NCBI GenBank assembly: GCA_963662175.1 | Contig: OY759216.1 | Span: 54,329,087-54,393,086, forward strand | Origin: Aradus depressus | Taxonomy: Eukaryota; Arthropoda; Insecta; Hemiptera; Aradidae | Reading direction: 5' to 3' | Length of the DNA stretch: 64,000 bases | Part shown: in pieces, positions 44,839-57,600 of the stretch | Numbering within the stretch: position 1 is the stretch's first letter | Layout: every line of letters starts with the position of its first letter | The notes under the pieces: model-generated | Databases searched by the model: none | What the model was told of the DNA's origin: nothing | Seen by the model: the letters and a program-made list of their open reading frames with translations, nothing else | Position numbers and translations under genes: made by a program

Positions 44839-45559
44839 ATATTGGTAGTTTTTATTTAAAATTATTTAAAAAAGAAAACTAATATATGTGATGTGGCTAC
44901 TATAGGACTTCTTTATACCAACCACGCTTTTACAGGTCTCTTTCGGCCTCCAACCTCACAAATTAATTTCATCAAAAAAGACACTATCAGAATTACGCTG
45001 GACAATAAAACAAAGAAAGTCGCTGACGCCAACGTCATTACTTTCTTATATACCCACTAATACCAGTATGATATGAATTTGTAAGGGGGGAGGGGGAGTG
45101 GGAGAGTGATCTGTAAAATCGTGGTGGGTATAAGAAAGTCCTGTAATGGCCACATCAATTTTTTTTTTATTTTTTCAACTTGAAGTTATAAGTGGCTATT
45201 AGTAGGTGCTTAAGTAGGTAGCTCCTTTCTCTGCACAACTTTAGAATAACCTCTGAGCGAAGCCAGTATATTACGGTTCCTTTCACCTTGTGAATATATA
45301 AGGATACGAAGAGGGAGTGGATAAGGTGTTAAGAGAGGGTCCGTGTAAGTAGATGTTGAAGAAAGAGGATTTGATAAAGTTGATGGGATGTGAGTGGAGG
45401 GGATGGAGGAGAGGGGAGGGGAAGTAGCCAATTAGGGAGGGGCAGTCTGATAACAGATAGCAGCGGGAAGGTAACCTGACTGCTAATTGGGCAAACAGGG
45501 GCTTAGCTTCCCATTGTAGTGTGGCTACACATCGCAACACAAAGCATCGATCGGTATAT

Positions 45560-46600
45560 CGTTATTTTCATTTATTTCGGATTTATAGGTCAAAAAGTCG
45601 ATGTCGAGTTTTCAACGGAATTTCATGTTTCATCGGTGAATCAATCACTTTAATTAAACTATTACCTTTTCACTCCCACTCCAAAACCAGTCGATCGTTT
45701 GTGCTAATATTCAATACTTGACTTTCATAGTTGCTCCTAAATCCTCATACTACATTTTTTGTCGTTAAATTCATTTCATCAGTTACTAGGATTTTTGAAT
45801 AGTGCCTCCTCCCCTGAACCAGTGGCGTACCGATGCCAATGCAAAAAATGCGGTCGCATTGGGGCCCTTGCCTTTGACGGGCCCTTTGCAAGTCGAGGCT
45901 CCGAGAAAAAATTGCTTATTTTAATTTTGTGAAAAAAAATGCTAAAAAATTAGACTAATAATTAATGATGAAATTAATAATAATTAATGATGAAATGAAT
46001 ATCATCCATATTTTTAATATTCACAATGGCAATGGCACATATTTTTGCATTATTAAAAATTATCTTCGAAATTCCATGAGTCAAAAACGACTGTCCGACT
46101 TAGCTCTTAAGTATTGAAGCCAGAAGGGCGGAACATATGGATGTTTCCAAACTGATAGATGTATTTGCTTCAGCAAAATCGAGAAAAAAAAAATTTTAGT
46201 TTCAAACTTTTCTAGTTTTTCTTTTTTCCACCTGTAATCTGTAATGTGTAGTAAATTTTCATGTTTTAAATGTAAAAATTTAAATTCAGGGGAGGGGGCC
46301 CTCTACCAACGCTTGCATTGGGGACAAATTCTCTAGCTACGCCACTGCCCTGAACCCCATTTCTCTTTGGCTGATATTGCTGAAATTTGACAGGTTATGT
46401 CCTCATTGGGTTTTGACTTCAAATATGATATTTCGTGTCAATATATTCATTACATCGGCAGTTATTGGGGTTTTTGAGTTGAGTCCCCTCTGATCCCTTC
46501 TCTTCTCTTCTGCCCTATCCGCTGCAAATTAATAGGTGTCCTCCTTATAGGCCGTTCAATATACATGTGAAGAACTTAATGAATTTGAACCCCCCCCCTT
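45560..46600. repeat. GGGGAAGT-family copy interrupted by a hAT MITE
   Basis: Family modules to the left (45560-45811) and right (46356-46600) of the MITE continue one another. Confidence 0.6.
45820..46347. mobile_element. 528-bp non-autonomous hAT element (MITE)
   Basis: Ends CAGTGGCGTACC and GCTACGCCACTG form terminal inverted repeats, flanked by an exact 8-bp duplication CCCTGAAC (45812-45819 and 46348-46355), the size produced by hAT transposases. No coding capacity. Younger than the GGGGAAGT-family copy it interrupts. Confidence 0.93.
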
Positions 46601-46949
46601 CTTGAACTTTGTTTTGGGGGAGTGGGAGACAATCTGGTTGTCTTCCAGACAACCAGTGTTCAGCTAGTCCCTGGTACTTGTTTGTGTCCGTTGACATCTT
46701 CTCTAGCAAGGTATTTTAAATTTTAATTAAAAATAGTTTAACTTATTGTATTGTTGTTTTTAAATTTTAATATTGTAATATTGTTAATGATTGACATGAG
46801 TTTTAATTACTCGAAAATTCTAGACTATTTTTGGTTTCTGTATGTTTAGATTCCACCTGATTTACTGACGAAACTGGCCGTGGTTTAATGAATATTAGAC
46901 TGACACATCTTATTACTTATTCAACAAGTCCACTACATCTGCCTACCAC

Positions 46950-47960
46950 CAAGAAATATGAACTTAATGAATGTATTGATTTGAAATTTCATATGTACAT
47001 TTAAAGTCCTATAAGCACGACGTCTATTAATTTTCAGTCAAAAGGGGAAGGGGGATCACAGGAGGGCTCAACTCAAACATCCCAATAACTGCCGATTTAA
47101 TGAATGTATCGTCATGAAATTTTATTTTTAAATTCGAAACGTCATGAGGATGGTATCTATCAATTTTCCGTGAAATCGGTTAAAGAGAAAACGGCGACCA
47201 GATAAGGGGAGTTCGACTCAAATACTTTATTTAATAAATGCAGATGTAATGTATGTAACGGCATACAATTTAGATTGATCAGAAGCCACTGTGTAATCAA
47301 GTTTCAACCCAATCGGTCAATTGGGTTTAGAGGGAGAGCGAGAACATAATTGATTACTATCAAAGAAAGATTGTTTGTTTGTTTCTGACTATTGACTCAT
47401 GCCCAGACGACGAGGTCAAATCGCCTACTACCAGATCTTTAGTGGCCCTGGTGGACAACCCGTCTCAACAGTGGGTCCTAAATTTTACTGGTTTAGTTAT
47501 CTAGAAGAGGAGCCTTTAACGAGGACCTGATAGGGTCTGGGCCATCGCTAAACGTCCCCAAACGACGCCCTGCTTCAGGTTCATTAAAACATTTTGTATT
47601 ACTTCCCCAGCTCTACGAGGTATAGGGGAAGTTATGTACTCGTAAATTCGATTGAGTTTTCACCGTAATTTCTCGTTTTTCCCCCTGATTCCAAAAATTA
47701 AAAATAATATCAGTTAGTCGGCGTGCCTGTGAACATGATAACTAATGAATGAATTGACATGATCTTTCGTATATAAATTCAGAACTCCATAAAGACGACA
47801 CTTATTAATTTTCCGCGAAGAGGTCCAAGAGAAGGGTGTACAGAGGAGGGTGACTCAACTCAAAAACCCGAACAACTGCCGATGTTTTGAATCTATCGAT
47901 ACAACATTTAGTTTGAGGGAAGAAGCTCCTATCGATTGGTTTTGGAGGGTAATTAATTAA
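46950..47960. repeat. GGGGAAGT-family copies with a SINE between
   Basis: Modules at 46950-47350 and, from a TTCCCCAGCTCTACGAGGTA hairpin end, 47605-47960. A degenerate minus-strand SINE (47389-47580) lies between. Confidence 0.65.
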
Positions 47961-48329
47961 TTAGCGCTGGAGAAGTATTGGTTTGTTATATAATCCACTG
48001 TTATGTGACCTTTGTTAATTTGGTCCTAAGCTACTGGGAATGTGCAGGATCAGTGGTTTAGATATTAGGAGACCGATGAAAGAAGTTGATCAGATAAAAG
48101 ATGGGAGGATGGCTGATCTATAAGATGTGTCTTGAGAGAGGAGTGCCAAGTTCTCTGTCCTGATTGCCCTGATACCCTGGATCCATAGATCATCCAGATG
48201 GTCACGACCCTCTCCGCCTTTCAACTTGCCGACAGGTGTGCTCGTGTCCACTCCTTCCTTCCCCTGTCCTCCCACAGTCCGCAGGCCGCACTCCGACAGA
48301 AGACCTCACGGAAATAGGAAAACAATATT

Positions 48330-48440
48330 AAGTACGCCGTCCTTCGGATGGTCCCGAGCCTGTACGATGTAAGGTACTCGTTAAAAACCCCTTCCTGGGG
48401 TAAGTAAACATGGGTCTACTCACACACGAAAGAGCGCTAG
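48330..48440 (+). mobile_element. SINE core fragment
   Basis: GTACGCCGTCCTTCGGATGG, then TGTACGATGTAAGGTACTCG; diverged and truncated on both sides. Confidence 0.8.
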
Positions 48441-48840
48441 AAGAGCTATCAAACCTTTGGCCAATCAGCGAAGGGAATTATGTCTGAAGAAACCTGCCTA
48501 AAGGATCACAAAATGAATTCCTTTAAAAAGGACGATTTGACAAAACTTAACAAAATAATACATTTTCATTGATGTTGGATCTAACAACAGGATCCTTCAA
48601 GGAAACCAAAATGAATTGAATCCAATTCTTTCAAACTAAAGTTCCTGCAGAAAACGCCAATATTTTACTTTTATATTGTCTAATTCCACAAGAATAGAAG
48701 AAGAGGAGTGTACCATCCTGAATGCGAAACGTGCAGTTCGGTTTGTATAGGTCAGTCAATTTGGACGTAAACTTAGAGAACGCGTAAAAGAACTTGTCTT
48801 GTCTTTTGTCATATAGCCTTATTTCTTATGTATGTATTTT

Positions 48841-49132
48841 GGTTAGGTTAGGTTAGGTTTTATGACTCATGCCCGGGCTTTAACTACGAGGTCATATCGC
48901 CTACTACCAGAGCGCTCTTTCGTCACTCTGGTGGACATGAGCCCGACTCTACTGTGGGAGTCCTAAATTTTGCCTACCCTACATTTTTATTCACCTAGAG
49001 TAGGGAGGGGTCTTTAACGAGTACCTGACATCGTACAGGCTCGGGACCATCGCTTAACGTCCCATCCGAAAAACGACGCGCTTAAGTTTATTTTACCTCC
49101 CAGATAAAATAAACTGAGGGCCTCGGTCGGTG
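48841..49132 (-). mobile_element. SINE, head truncated, TTAGG tail
   Basis: GGTTAGGTTAGGTTAGG, full tail and body, ending at GGGCCTCGGTCGG just before box B. Confidence 0.93.
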
Positions 49133-49633
49133 TATGTATTGTGTATTCTACTATTCAGTTATTAATTTCTAAATATTATATATTCTTTACTTTGTATTTT
49201 CTTTATTTTATTATATTATTGACAACACAAATATTTGTAAATGTTAAGTTAACCTAGGACTCCTCCCCCCTGGGATTGCTCTAGGGGTTGAGTGTCACAA
49301 TCTTAGACTATATCAGATAATCTGAGAATTACATACATAATATGACATCCTAGCAAACCTAAATGCATTTGAATTTTGTGCTGGCGTGTGCCGAAACCGT
49401 TATTTTTGTGGAATTGGACAATAATAATACTAAAGTTAAAAAAGTGTTTTTGTTTTTATTTATTTAATTAGCTTTACACTTTTTGGAGACAGATCGCAGA
49501 AATGCATTTGGACTTTCTGTCTCTTACAAACGCCTTCTCTCCCAAATGCATCCTGGTCAGTCGCCAAGACAATGGCGAGACAGCTTCAGACCAACATTCA
49601 TCACTAACTATATCACTTTCACCACTGAATATT

Positions 49634-50078
49634 CTACTTAGTTTTGACAGTTTTCGCTTCTTCTGTTAGTGACAGACAAGGATATCCAGAAGACTGACTG
49701 ACTTCAGCCATAACTGACAAGACGCTAAAAAAAATATAAGGAGGTAAAAGAAAAAAATTAATAAATTTATACATTAAAACATTGATTTTTTTTTTTATAA
49801 GGTTGTGGTGATTCGAGTGATGAAACCCTTTTGTGTTTTTTGTAGTTGTTTGGCTTGGATGACAAGGTTTGTATGAAGACAAATCTAGGGATACAGAGAT
49901 GGGACAAAGATGGGGAAGGCATCCCACCCAGGGACGAAGAAGAAATGTGAAGTATGGAGAAGGATTCGTCAGTGTCACTCCGTCAAAAGAGGAACAGAGG
50001 GACGATAGCTGGCAGGTAGCTGGGAGGCCAAGTCGCATCACACCCTGGCAATGCACTGCATTAATTAGGATATTTGGA
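49634..50078. other. Long open segment of unknown nature
   Basis: Both strands stay open (minus 49634-50056, plus 49869-50078). The plus frame reads RRNVKYGEGFVSVTPSKEEQ; no family recognised. Probably chance or an old coding relic. Confidence 0.15.
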
Positions 50079-50878
50079 AAATATCATACCTTCATATGAG
50101 TAATATTCAGGTAGTGCTTATCTTATAGTAGCCAAAATATCATACCTACCTTCATATGAGTAATATTCAGGTAGTGATTATCTTATAGTAGCCAAAATAT
50201 CATACCTTCATATGAGTAATATTCAGGTAGTGATTATCTTATAGTAGCCAAAATATCATACCTTCACATGAGTAATATTCAGGTAGTGATTATCTTATAG
50301 TAGCTAAAATATCATACCTTGATATGAGTAATATTCAGGTAGTGATTATCTTATAGTAGCCAAAATATCATACCTTCTTATGAGTAATATTCAGGTAGGT
50401 AGTGATTATCTTATAGTAGCCAAAATATCATACCTTCATATGAGTAATATTCAGGTAGAGCTTATCTTATAGTAGCCAAAATATCATACCTTCATATGAG
50501 TAATATTCAGGTAGAGCTTATCTTATAGTAGCCAAAATATCATACCTTCATATGAGTAATATTCAGGTAGAGCTTATCTTATAGTAGCCAAAATATCATA
50601 CCTTCATATGAGTAATATTCAGGTAGTGATTATCTTATAGTAGCCAAAATATCATACCTTGATATGAGTAATATTCAGGTAGTAATTATCTTATAGTAGC
50701 CAAAATATCATACCTTGATATGAGTAATATTCAGGTAGTGATTATCTTATAGTAGCCAAAATATCATACCTTGATATGAGTAATATTCAGGTAGTGATTA
50801 TCTTATAGTAGCCAAAATATCATACCTTCATATGAGTAATATTCAGGTAGTGATTATCTTATAGTAGTCAAAATATCA
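50079..50878. repeat. 56-bp minisatellite, about 14 copies
   Basis: Unit AGTAATATTCAGGTAGTGAT plus TATCTTATAGTAGCC plus AAAATATCATACCTTCATATG. Units differ by single bases (CATATG/GATATG/CACATG, GTGAT/GAGCT) and a few 4-bp insertions, so it is older than the 68-bp array. Confidence 0.95.
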
Positions 50879-51318
50879 GATATGACTGAGAGATTGCTAC
50901 TTTCTTATATCCTAATATAAACACTCATTGTAATCGTGTAAACGAAATCAGATGAGATGATGGAAGGTACTCAAACCAGGAACAAAAAGGATATGGCGAT
51001 GGATCAGATCAGAGCAGTGGGGGATACAGGAGGGGGGGGGGGGGGGGGGGGTAAAGCAGAATTACCCCCCCAGCGCAGAGGCTCATCATAAGTCAGTTTC
51101 GTTAAAGATAAAGAAATATGCACGTTAAATTGGGAAATACGTCCTAGTGATGCGCGAAGGACCTGTTTAATGACGTCATTCGTTTACAGACTCAGACTGC
51201 AACCTGTCAATAACCAGATTGTCAACAGTTCAGTATAAATATTTTAAAAATTAAGAACGACCTTTATAAACAAAAATAAAGTTGATAGCTTCAAACAATT
51301 AATAATATTATCTAATTA

Positions 51319-51465
51319 AGGGCTTTAACTACGTGGTCATATCGTCTAATACCAGGGCTCTGTTTCGTACCACTGGTGGACATGAGTCTCACTCCAGTGG
51401 GAGTTTGCCTACCGTGGTTTAATTACCTAGGGTGAAGGTCTTTAGTGAGTACCTGATATCCACAG
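51319..51465 (-). mobile_element. SINE 3' fragment, diverged
   Basis: GGGCTTTAACTACGTGGTCA and ACATGAGTCTCACTCCAGTG, body partly kept. Confidence 0.75.
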
Positions 51466-52499
51466 GTCACGAAATATTATAAGTGGATATGCCCCCTTGT
51501 GTAAAATGAATACAAATATATCCATAAGAAAATGTGACCATAAAATTACTTTCATATACACACCACGATCTTACAGTAGGGAATCGAAAGAGAGCTTTCT
51601 TTACGCGCCTGAATTGTGAAGAATTTAGAAGAGTTATGATAGTTCCTCATTTATTCAACAGTCACTACATGCTGCAGGTCTGGAGGAAAAGGACTTTCCA
51701 GAAGGGGTTGGTTCCTCAAAAGAGTCAGGGTCGCTGAAGAAGTCTCAATGCCACTCCAAGAGTGTTTTATCGTGGTGACGGTTCGGTCAAGAGGACTGGA
51801 GTGTGTGGACATGCAAGTGTGAGCTTGGAAACATAGAAGGGACAGTTCATGATCGTGGATCTGGATTCTGTTAACGTTGTTTGTTTGACAGCTCAAGTCC
51901 AAGTCGGTTTTACGTAGTATTGTAAGTCAGTATTTCGTTGTTCAGAGGGAGGGTCATTTGTGGGTTCCAGGTCAGTCTTTTGTCAAATAAGACCCCACTC
52001 TTCTATTTTTCGATTTTCGACAAAGATCGAAATTATAAAAATTTATTACTCTATATTATATTTTTGTAAAGTAGGAACATTAAAAAAATAAATAAATAAA
52101 TCGATGCCACGGTAACCTTTGAAGATTGGAAAGTGGGCATATAAAATAATATAAATCTTTCTTCTTCCTTTATGAAAACAAATAGCTCAACTCATAAAAT
52201 AATTTTTTTTATTTAAAATTTATTCGTTCAAACCAGAAGTGGAAAAAGGAGAAATGATAAAAGACTGTAATGGTCGGCTCATATATTTCATTCAAAACTT
52301 GTCTCTAGTTTTTTTTTTATTTTATTTTTTTTTTGTTTTGTGATAAAAAATGCTTCGTAGCATGTGCTGGGGCGTTTCTATAAAACACATAATAAAGTTA
52401 AATATAATAAATAAATATACATATATAAAGTTATTTGTGAGGAAAGTTGCTATATACCTATATATATATATATAAAGGCATGTATATATACATATATAT

Positions 52500-52596
52500 C
52501 TTGTGATGAGCCCATGGGGTACCTTGCTAATTTGCATACCTTGATACACATCTGTCACTCCAACCGGATATCTCATCAAGATATGAAATAAAGATT

Positions 52597-52657
<61 letters not shown>
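52500..52657 (+). mobile_element. 3' end of a non-LTR retroelement with A60 tail
   Basis: GATGAGCCCATGGGGTACC and CTCATCAAGATATGAAATAA lead to AAGATTC and 60 uninterrupted A (52598-52657). The AATAAA just before the tail and the clean tail fit a recent, 5'-truncated LINE insertion. Confidence 0.7.
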
Positions 52658-52659
<2 letters not shown>

Positions 52660-53195
52660 ATTATTTAAATTTAATATTCTACCATAACATATCGAAAAAT
52701 ATTAAAAGACATTAAGGGAGAATGCCTCCGTTTTTTTCTTGCTATAATTTTAACTGGAAATATATCTTCTGCTCTTCGCAGAGGCGGATGGGGCGGGGAA
52801 CATGAATTTTGAACCTTGAATTTTCCAAAGTAGTATATCTTTCTCTATGTTGGGTGTATTTGAAAACTACTTGGTAAAACTGATTCCAGGTTTCAGGTCG
52901 AAGTCCATACAAGTGGTTCTTAATTTCATGTTTGTTTGTTTGTCCGTTTTTTTCATTATTACAAGAAAATTGGTGAACATATTTCAAACAAACTTCGTAC
53001 TTTGAATCTAATAGGTTTTAGAATATTTTTTTACTGTCCCAGCTATAAGTATAGGGGAAGTTATGTAATCGGTCAGAAATTCGATGCGGAGTTTTCAACG
53101 GAATTTCGTGTTTGGCAACCTCCTGATTGCCTGTTTTTCTGTGAACACGATAATTCCCGATAGGATAAATGTTTCGACACTAAATTTTATAACAT

Positions 53196-54765
53196 AAGTA
53201 AAAAATATGTCGGTATATCACCGGTTATGTACCTCCCCAACACGTATTAATCAATTACATTTTCGCTCTCCCTCCAAGCCAATTGACCGTTTGGGCTGAA
53301 ATTCAATATTTGACTTAAATATTGACTTCTGAATCACATGTGTATTAGGGTGGTCGTAAAAAGTTCAAAGTTCGATTTTTCAAAGTCCCCATCCAAATTC
53401 TTGTGTAGTTTGACGAAGAAAAATTTTGTGAATTTTTTCAGATTTTTTTGAATGAATTAACCTGGCCCTGTGGGCGGTCAAAGTTTAACTCGTGTTTTAA
53501 ATGGGGTTTTTGAACATTTACATATTTTGAAGTGTAGGTCTTAGTATTTTTAATATAAAAATCTAAAAATACATGGATTATGGGTTTTCGGGGTCGCTGA
53601 AAACGAATTTCATATTAAAAAAAATTTTTTGACAGTCACATTTCCCAAAAAACTTGTACAAAAATTGACTAAGATGATCGCTGAACTCGAATTCAATGTC
53701 AGATTTATATGTTATTTTTTGTCAATTGCAGCTATCAGAAACACGTATTATTTCATGTAAATTTTTGTTTTACAATATTTTAAATGTCTTTGGACCTTGA
53801 TTTAATGCTAAACTTACTTTATTGAAATTTTAAGTTTTACATGAAATAATACGTGTTTCTGATAGCTGCAATTGACAAAAAATAAATCTGAGATCGAATT
53901 CGAGTTCAGCGACCCAAAAAACATATAAATCGATATGAATCATCGATTCGAAAAATTTCAATCATTTTCGTCAATTTCTGCACGAGTTTTTCGGGAAATG
54001 CGACTGTCAAAAAATTTTTTTTAATATGAAATTCGTTTTCAGCGACCCCGAAAACCCATAATCCATGTATTTTTAGATTTTTATATTAAAAATACTAAGA
54101 CCTACACTTAAAAATATGTAAATGTTCAAAAACCCCATTTAAAACACGAGTTAAACTTTGACCGCCCACAGGGCCAGGTTAATTCATTCAAAAAAATCTG
54201 AAAAAATTTACAAATTTTTTTTTCGTCAAACTACACAAGAATTGGGATGGGGACTTTGAAAAATCGAACTTTGAACTTTTTACGACCACCCTAATGTGTA
54301 TCCAGAAACCTCAAAGATGACACCTATTAATTTTGTTAATTATTAATTAAGTGAGGGATTAGGGTGGAGGCCTAACACAAAAACACTAATTAATTGCCGT
54401 TATAATGAATGTATTGACACAAAATTAGAACATCACATATTAATTTTCATCAGAATCAGCCGAAAGGGAGGGGAGAACCAGAGGAGGGTTTTACACAAAA
54501 ACACTATTAACTGCTGTTGTATTGAATGTATTGATTAAAATTTTATATGTAAATTCAAAGTTGTAAGAACGGCAACTATCAATATTGAGCCAAATCGGTC
54601 GAAGGGGAGGGGGGAAGAGAGAAGAGGGGCTTAACTGAATATCCTACTAATAACTGCTCATGTAATAAAAGTATCCACACAAAATGGAGGGAGGGCGAAA
54701 ATGTAATTGATTAATACGTGCTGGGGAGGTACATAACCGGTGATATACCGACATATTTTTTACTT
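53196..54765. mobile_element. Inverted-repeat element containing a nested hAT foldback
   Basis: Ends 53196-53275 and 54685-54765 are near-identical inverted copies beginning AAGTAAAAAATATGTCGGTA and TATCACCGGTTATGTACC. Without the nested element it would be about 615 bp. It is built from GGGGAAGT-family sequence, and gives that family a terminal inverted repeat structure. Confidence 0.75.
53346..54293. mobile_element. 948-bp hAT-like foldback element
   Basis: Two long inverted arms (about 53346-53765 and 53835-54293) start TAGGGTGGTCGTAAAAAGTT and are nearly identical; the right arm has extra sequence around 53915-53985. Flanked by an exact 8-bp duplication ATGTGTAT (53338-53345, 54294-54301). 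TAGGG ends and an 8-bp duplication with T at 2 and A at 7 fit hAT elements; a P-type element is the alternative. No ORF. Confidence 0.92.
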
Positions 54766-54859
54766 TTTTGTCTGCTCTAAAATATTTACTTCCGCCTTTT
54801 TTCCATAAACAGTCATGACCAGTTGTCTTTTAACCGCTGTGCTGTGTGCGTGGGATGAA

Positions 54860-54893
54860 CCACTGATGATGACGCTGTTGTATCGAAAACGGG
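54860..54893 (+). ncRNA. Hammerhead ribozyme-like motif
   Basis: CTGATGA, a weak stem II (GACGC-TGTT-GTATC), then GAAAACG, inside a copy of the CAGTGGGAAGAC repeat. Core residues are intact; pairing in stem II has one mismatch. Confidence 0.4.
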
Positions 54894-55733
54894 TTCTGGT
54901 CTAAAATAAAACAGTGGGAAGACATCTTTTATTTCTATTAGAAATAATGAATGTATCGACACGCAATTTTAAGGTCGATCTGTCGATTTTCAACAACCTA
55001 ATAACTGTCGATGTAATGAATATATCAAACAAAATGTACTATATCAGGATTCTTCGGTCGGTAAATCATTGACAATGTGCTTCCCCAACTCGATAATTTG
55101 TAGTAAACTATGTTCGATTCCTCTTAGCTCTCCTCTTTTACTTGATTTCGTTGAAAATTATTAGGTGTCTTACACATAGACTTCTGAATTCACTTATAAA
55201 ATAGTGTCGATTTATTTCTTAGGGATTAACTCTCATATTGGCAGAAGCGCAGATATCAGTTTTTATTTATTGGTTTCAGGTGGAAGGCGGAATATTTGGT
55301 GCAAAATAAAAAAAATTAGCGCTGCGCTGAAGACACTCCCAAATAAACAGTTGATTTAACCCAAATTCTCTTTAAATTAGACTGCAGATCCGATACATGG
55401 AGTATGTTAAGAGCAGGCGAAGCGAGCAGAACAGGGCATTTAGTCCAAGGATAATCTACGTAAATCCTGTTGTAAAGGATATAGGGTGTGTATGAATAAG
55501 TGTAGATACATATATAACGTGGAGTGTCGTCAGTAAATCAACGAGTCTGAGGGTAGGTCGTCTTTTTTTTTTTTTGAAAGAGTTCCGCCGTCGGGTGTTT
55601 TTTTTTTGACCGTGCCTCCTTGAAGCGAACCGAAACCTTAACCAAGTGTGAAACGGAAGAGGACAGCCATGACTGTGAATGGGGCGGCGAAGAGAGAGAG
55701 AGAGAAGCAAGGATTACCGTGGGCGGGATAGGA

Positions 55734-56085
55734 CAGGGTGCCGCTAGTCAATGGGTCTGTGTGGGCATCTCGGATATATTAAAGTGCATCAGATACTAAA
55801 TCAACATAGGATAGTCATATATGTGTATTATATGTGAAAACAACATAGTGAGCAAAGTGTCCTCTAAATGAGCAAGCTATCAAGGGCAATGACGTAGTCA
55901 ATGAAGGGACAGGGTGCCGCTGGGCAATGGGTCTGTGTGGGCATCTTAGATATATTAAAGTGCATCAGATACTAAATCAACATAGGATAGTCATATATGT
56001 GTATTATATGTGAAAACAACATAGTGAGCAAAGTGTCCTCTAAATGAGCAACCTATCCAGGGCAATGACGTAGTCAATGAATGGA
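55734..56085. repeat. 176-bp direct duplication, two copies
   Basis: Both copies start CAGGGTGCCGCT and run to GACGTAGTCAATGAA, with only a few differences. Confidence 0.95.
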
Positions 56086-56139
56086 CTGGGGGAGCGGCCG
56101 ATTTTGTAGAGTGCCACCTTAAATGCTTCCATACGTCTC

Positions 56140-56550
56140 TTGTTCGTCCGATTCTGCGCCCAAATTAACTGAGAAAAAAGTACCCGATACGGGGGCAATT
56201 GATAGGTGCCATCCTTATGAGGGTTTGCATTTCAAGATAAAATTTCAGCTCAATACATTTATTAAATGGGACGTTATTGAGATTGTTGAGTTGAATTCCG
56301 CTGAAAATTAATAGATGATGTCCTTAGAGAATTCTGGATACACATTCAAAACTTCGTGTCGAAGCATTTATTCAATCAGGAGTTAGCGTGTTCACAGACA
56401 CACACACACAAATATGCATATGACAGACATTTTTTTTTTCCATTTTTGGAATCAAGAGGATGGACAACATGAAATTCCGTTGAAAACTCGGCATCGAATT
56501 TCTGACAGATTACATAACTTCCCCTATACTTCGTATAGCTGGGATAGTAA
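56140..56550. repeat. GGGGAAGT-family copy
   Basis: Reverse-oriented modules ending in ACATAACTTCCCCTATACTT and CGTATAGCTGGGATAG. Confidence 0.7.
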
Positions 56551-57239
56551 AATTCAAAAGGGGAGAAAGAAAATGAAGTTTTAACATGTTTTTTCCCAAT
56601 GATCTGTACGAGGCCAACAACTCGTTCGAAATTCCTGCAAGCAACTTGGCTATGTCTGTCATGCTCTTCTTCAGAGTATTACAGAGTATTAAAAGTGTTG
56701 CTCACTTTTTTTAATTTTCATTTTACTTTCCCAGCTATACGAACTGTATAGGGAAAGTTATAGTAATCGGTTAGATATTCGAAGTTGATAATTCACCAGA
56801 ATTTCATGTTTTTGTAACTTCTGATTCCAAAAAACAAAATGCCTGTCCCAATGTGTCTGTTTGTGTTTGTCTCCAACGGAGTAAGTGTTGTTTTAAGTTC
56901 AAATTGAATATTGTATGCATATCCTCTTGAATACAATTTTCAACACTTTTAATCTAAACCTAGAATAAGTGTACAATACGTAAATAAAGAAGGAATATAA
57001 AAATAAGAACTTCTTAATATGAAGCCTATTTCAAAAATTCATTCACCTCTTTATATAATGTGAGAGCATGAATGATTTCTTCAGGTCAAAAAAGGTTTCA
57101 AACAAGGTAAAAAAAAAAAGCAGAAACAGAAAAAACCGCTATGACTAAGAACCTATCCTTCACTGAAGAAGCACAGAGGTCCCCCGTGTTTTATAACAAA
57201 AAAAAGTCTAGCTATAAATAAATATTAAAAGCCCGTGAA

Positions 57240-57600
57240 GAGGCAGGCTGGGACCTAGGAGCGGTGTATAGAAGATGTCAGCGTGTGGTGAGTTATGTGA
57301 GGGAGGGAGGGAGGCGGGGTGGGGTGTCAAAGGGTGAGGAAATATATAGGAGCAGACCAGGAGCTGGCTGTGGCCGCAGGGGGGAGAGTTCAACGGTGGA
57401 GAAGACTTTAATGCAGGCTGACTTCAGGGTCGGTTCTGGGTTGGTCTTCCGCCCAAAGCGAGAGCAACTAAAAAATTCAAAGAAATTAAATAAAAAGAAA
57501 AGTAGCCATCCTTCTCTTTTGATGGTGGTCCACCTATCTCCGGGTTGACAGGAAAATGCACAGGAAATGATAAAAAACATGGTTCGCATATGAACTGCCA
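57240..57600. other. GC-richer segment with overlapping ORFs, unknown
   Basis: Plus frame 57264-57548 and minus frame 57293-57601 are open; neither shows a recognisable domain. Purine-rich GGGAGGGAGGGAGGCGGGG stretch at 57300-57320. Confidence 0.15.

Noticed and set aside
48240..48300. Minus-strand SAACG stretch resembling the start of the first Awh LIM domain
   Set aside because: The C-x2-C pair is not formed (Ser in place of Cys), no H-x2-C follows, and the frame stops soon after.
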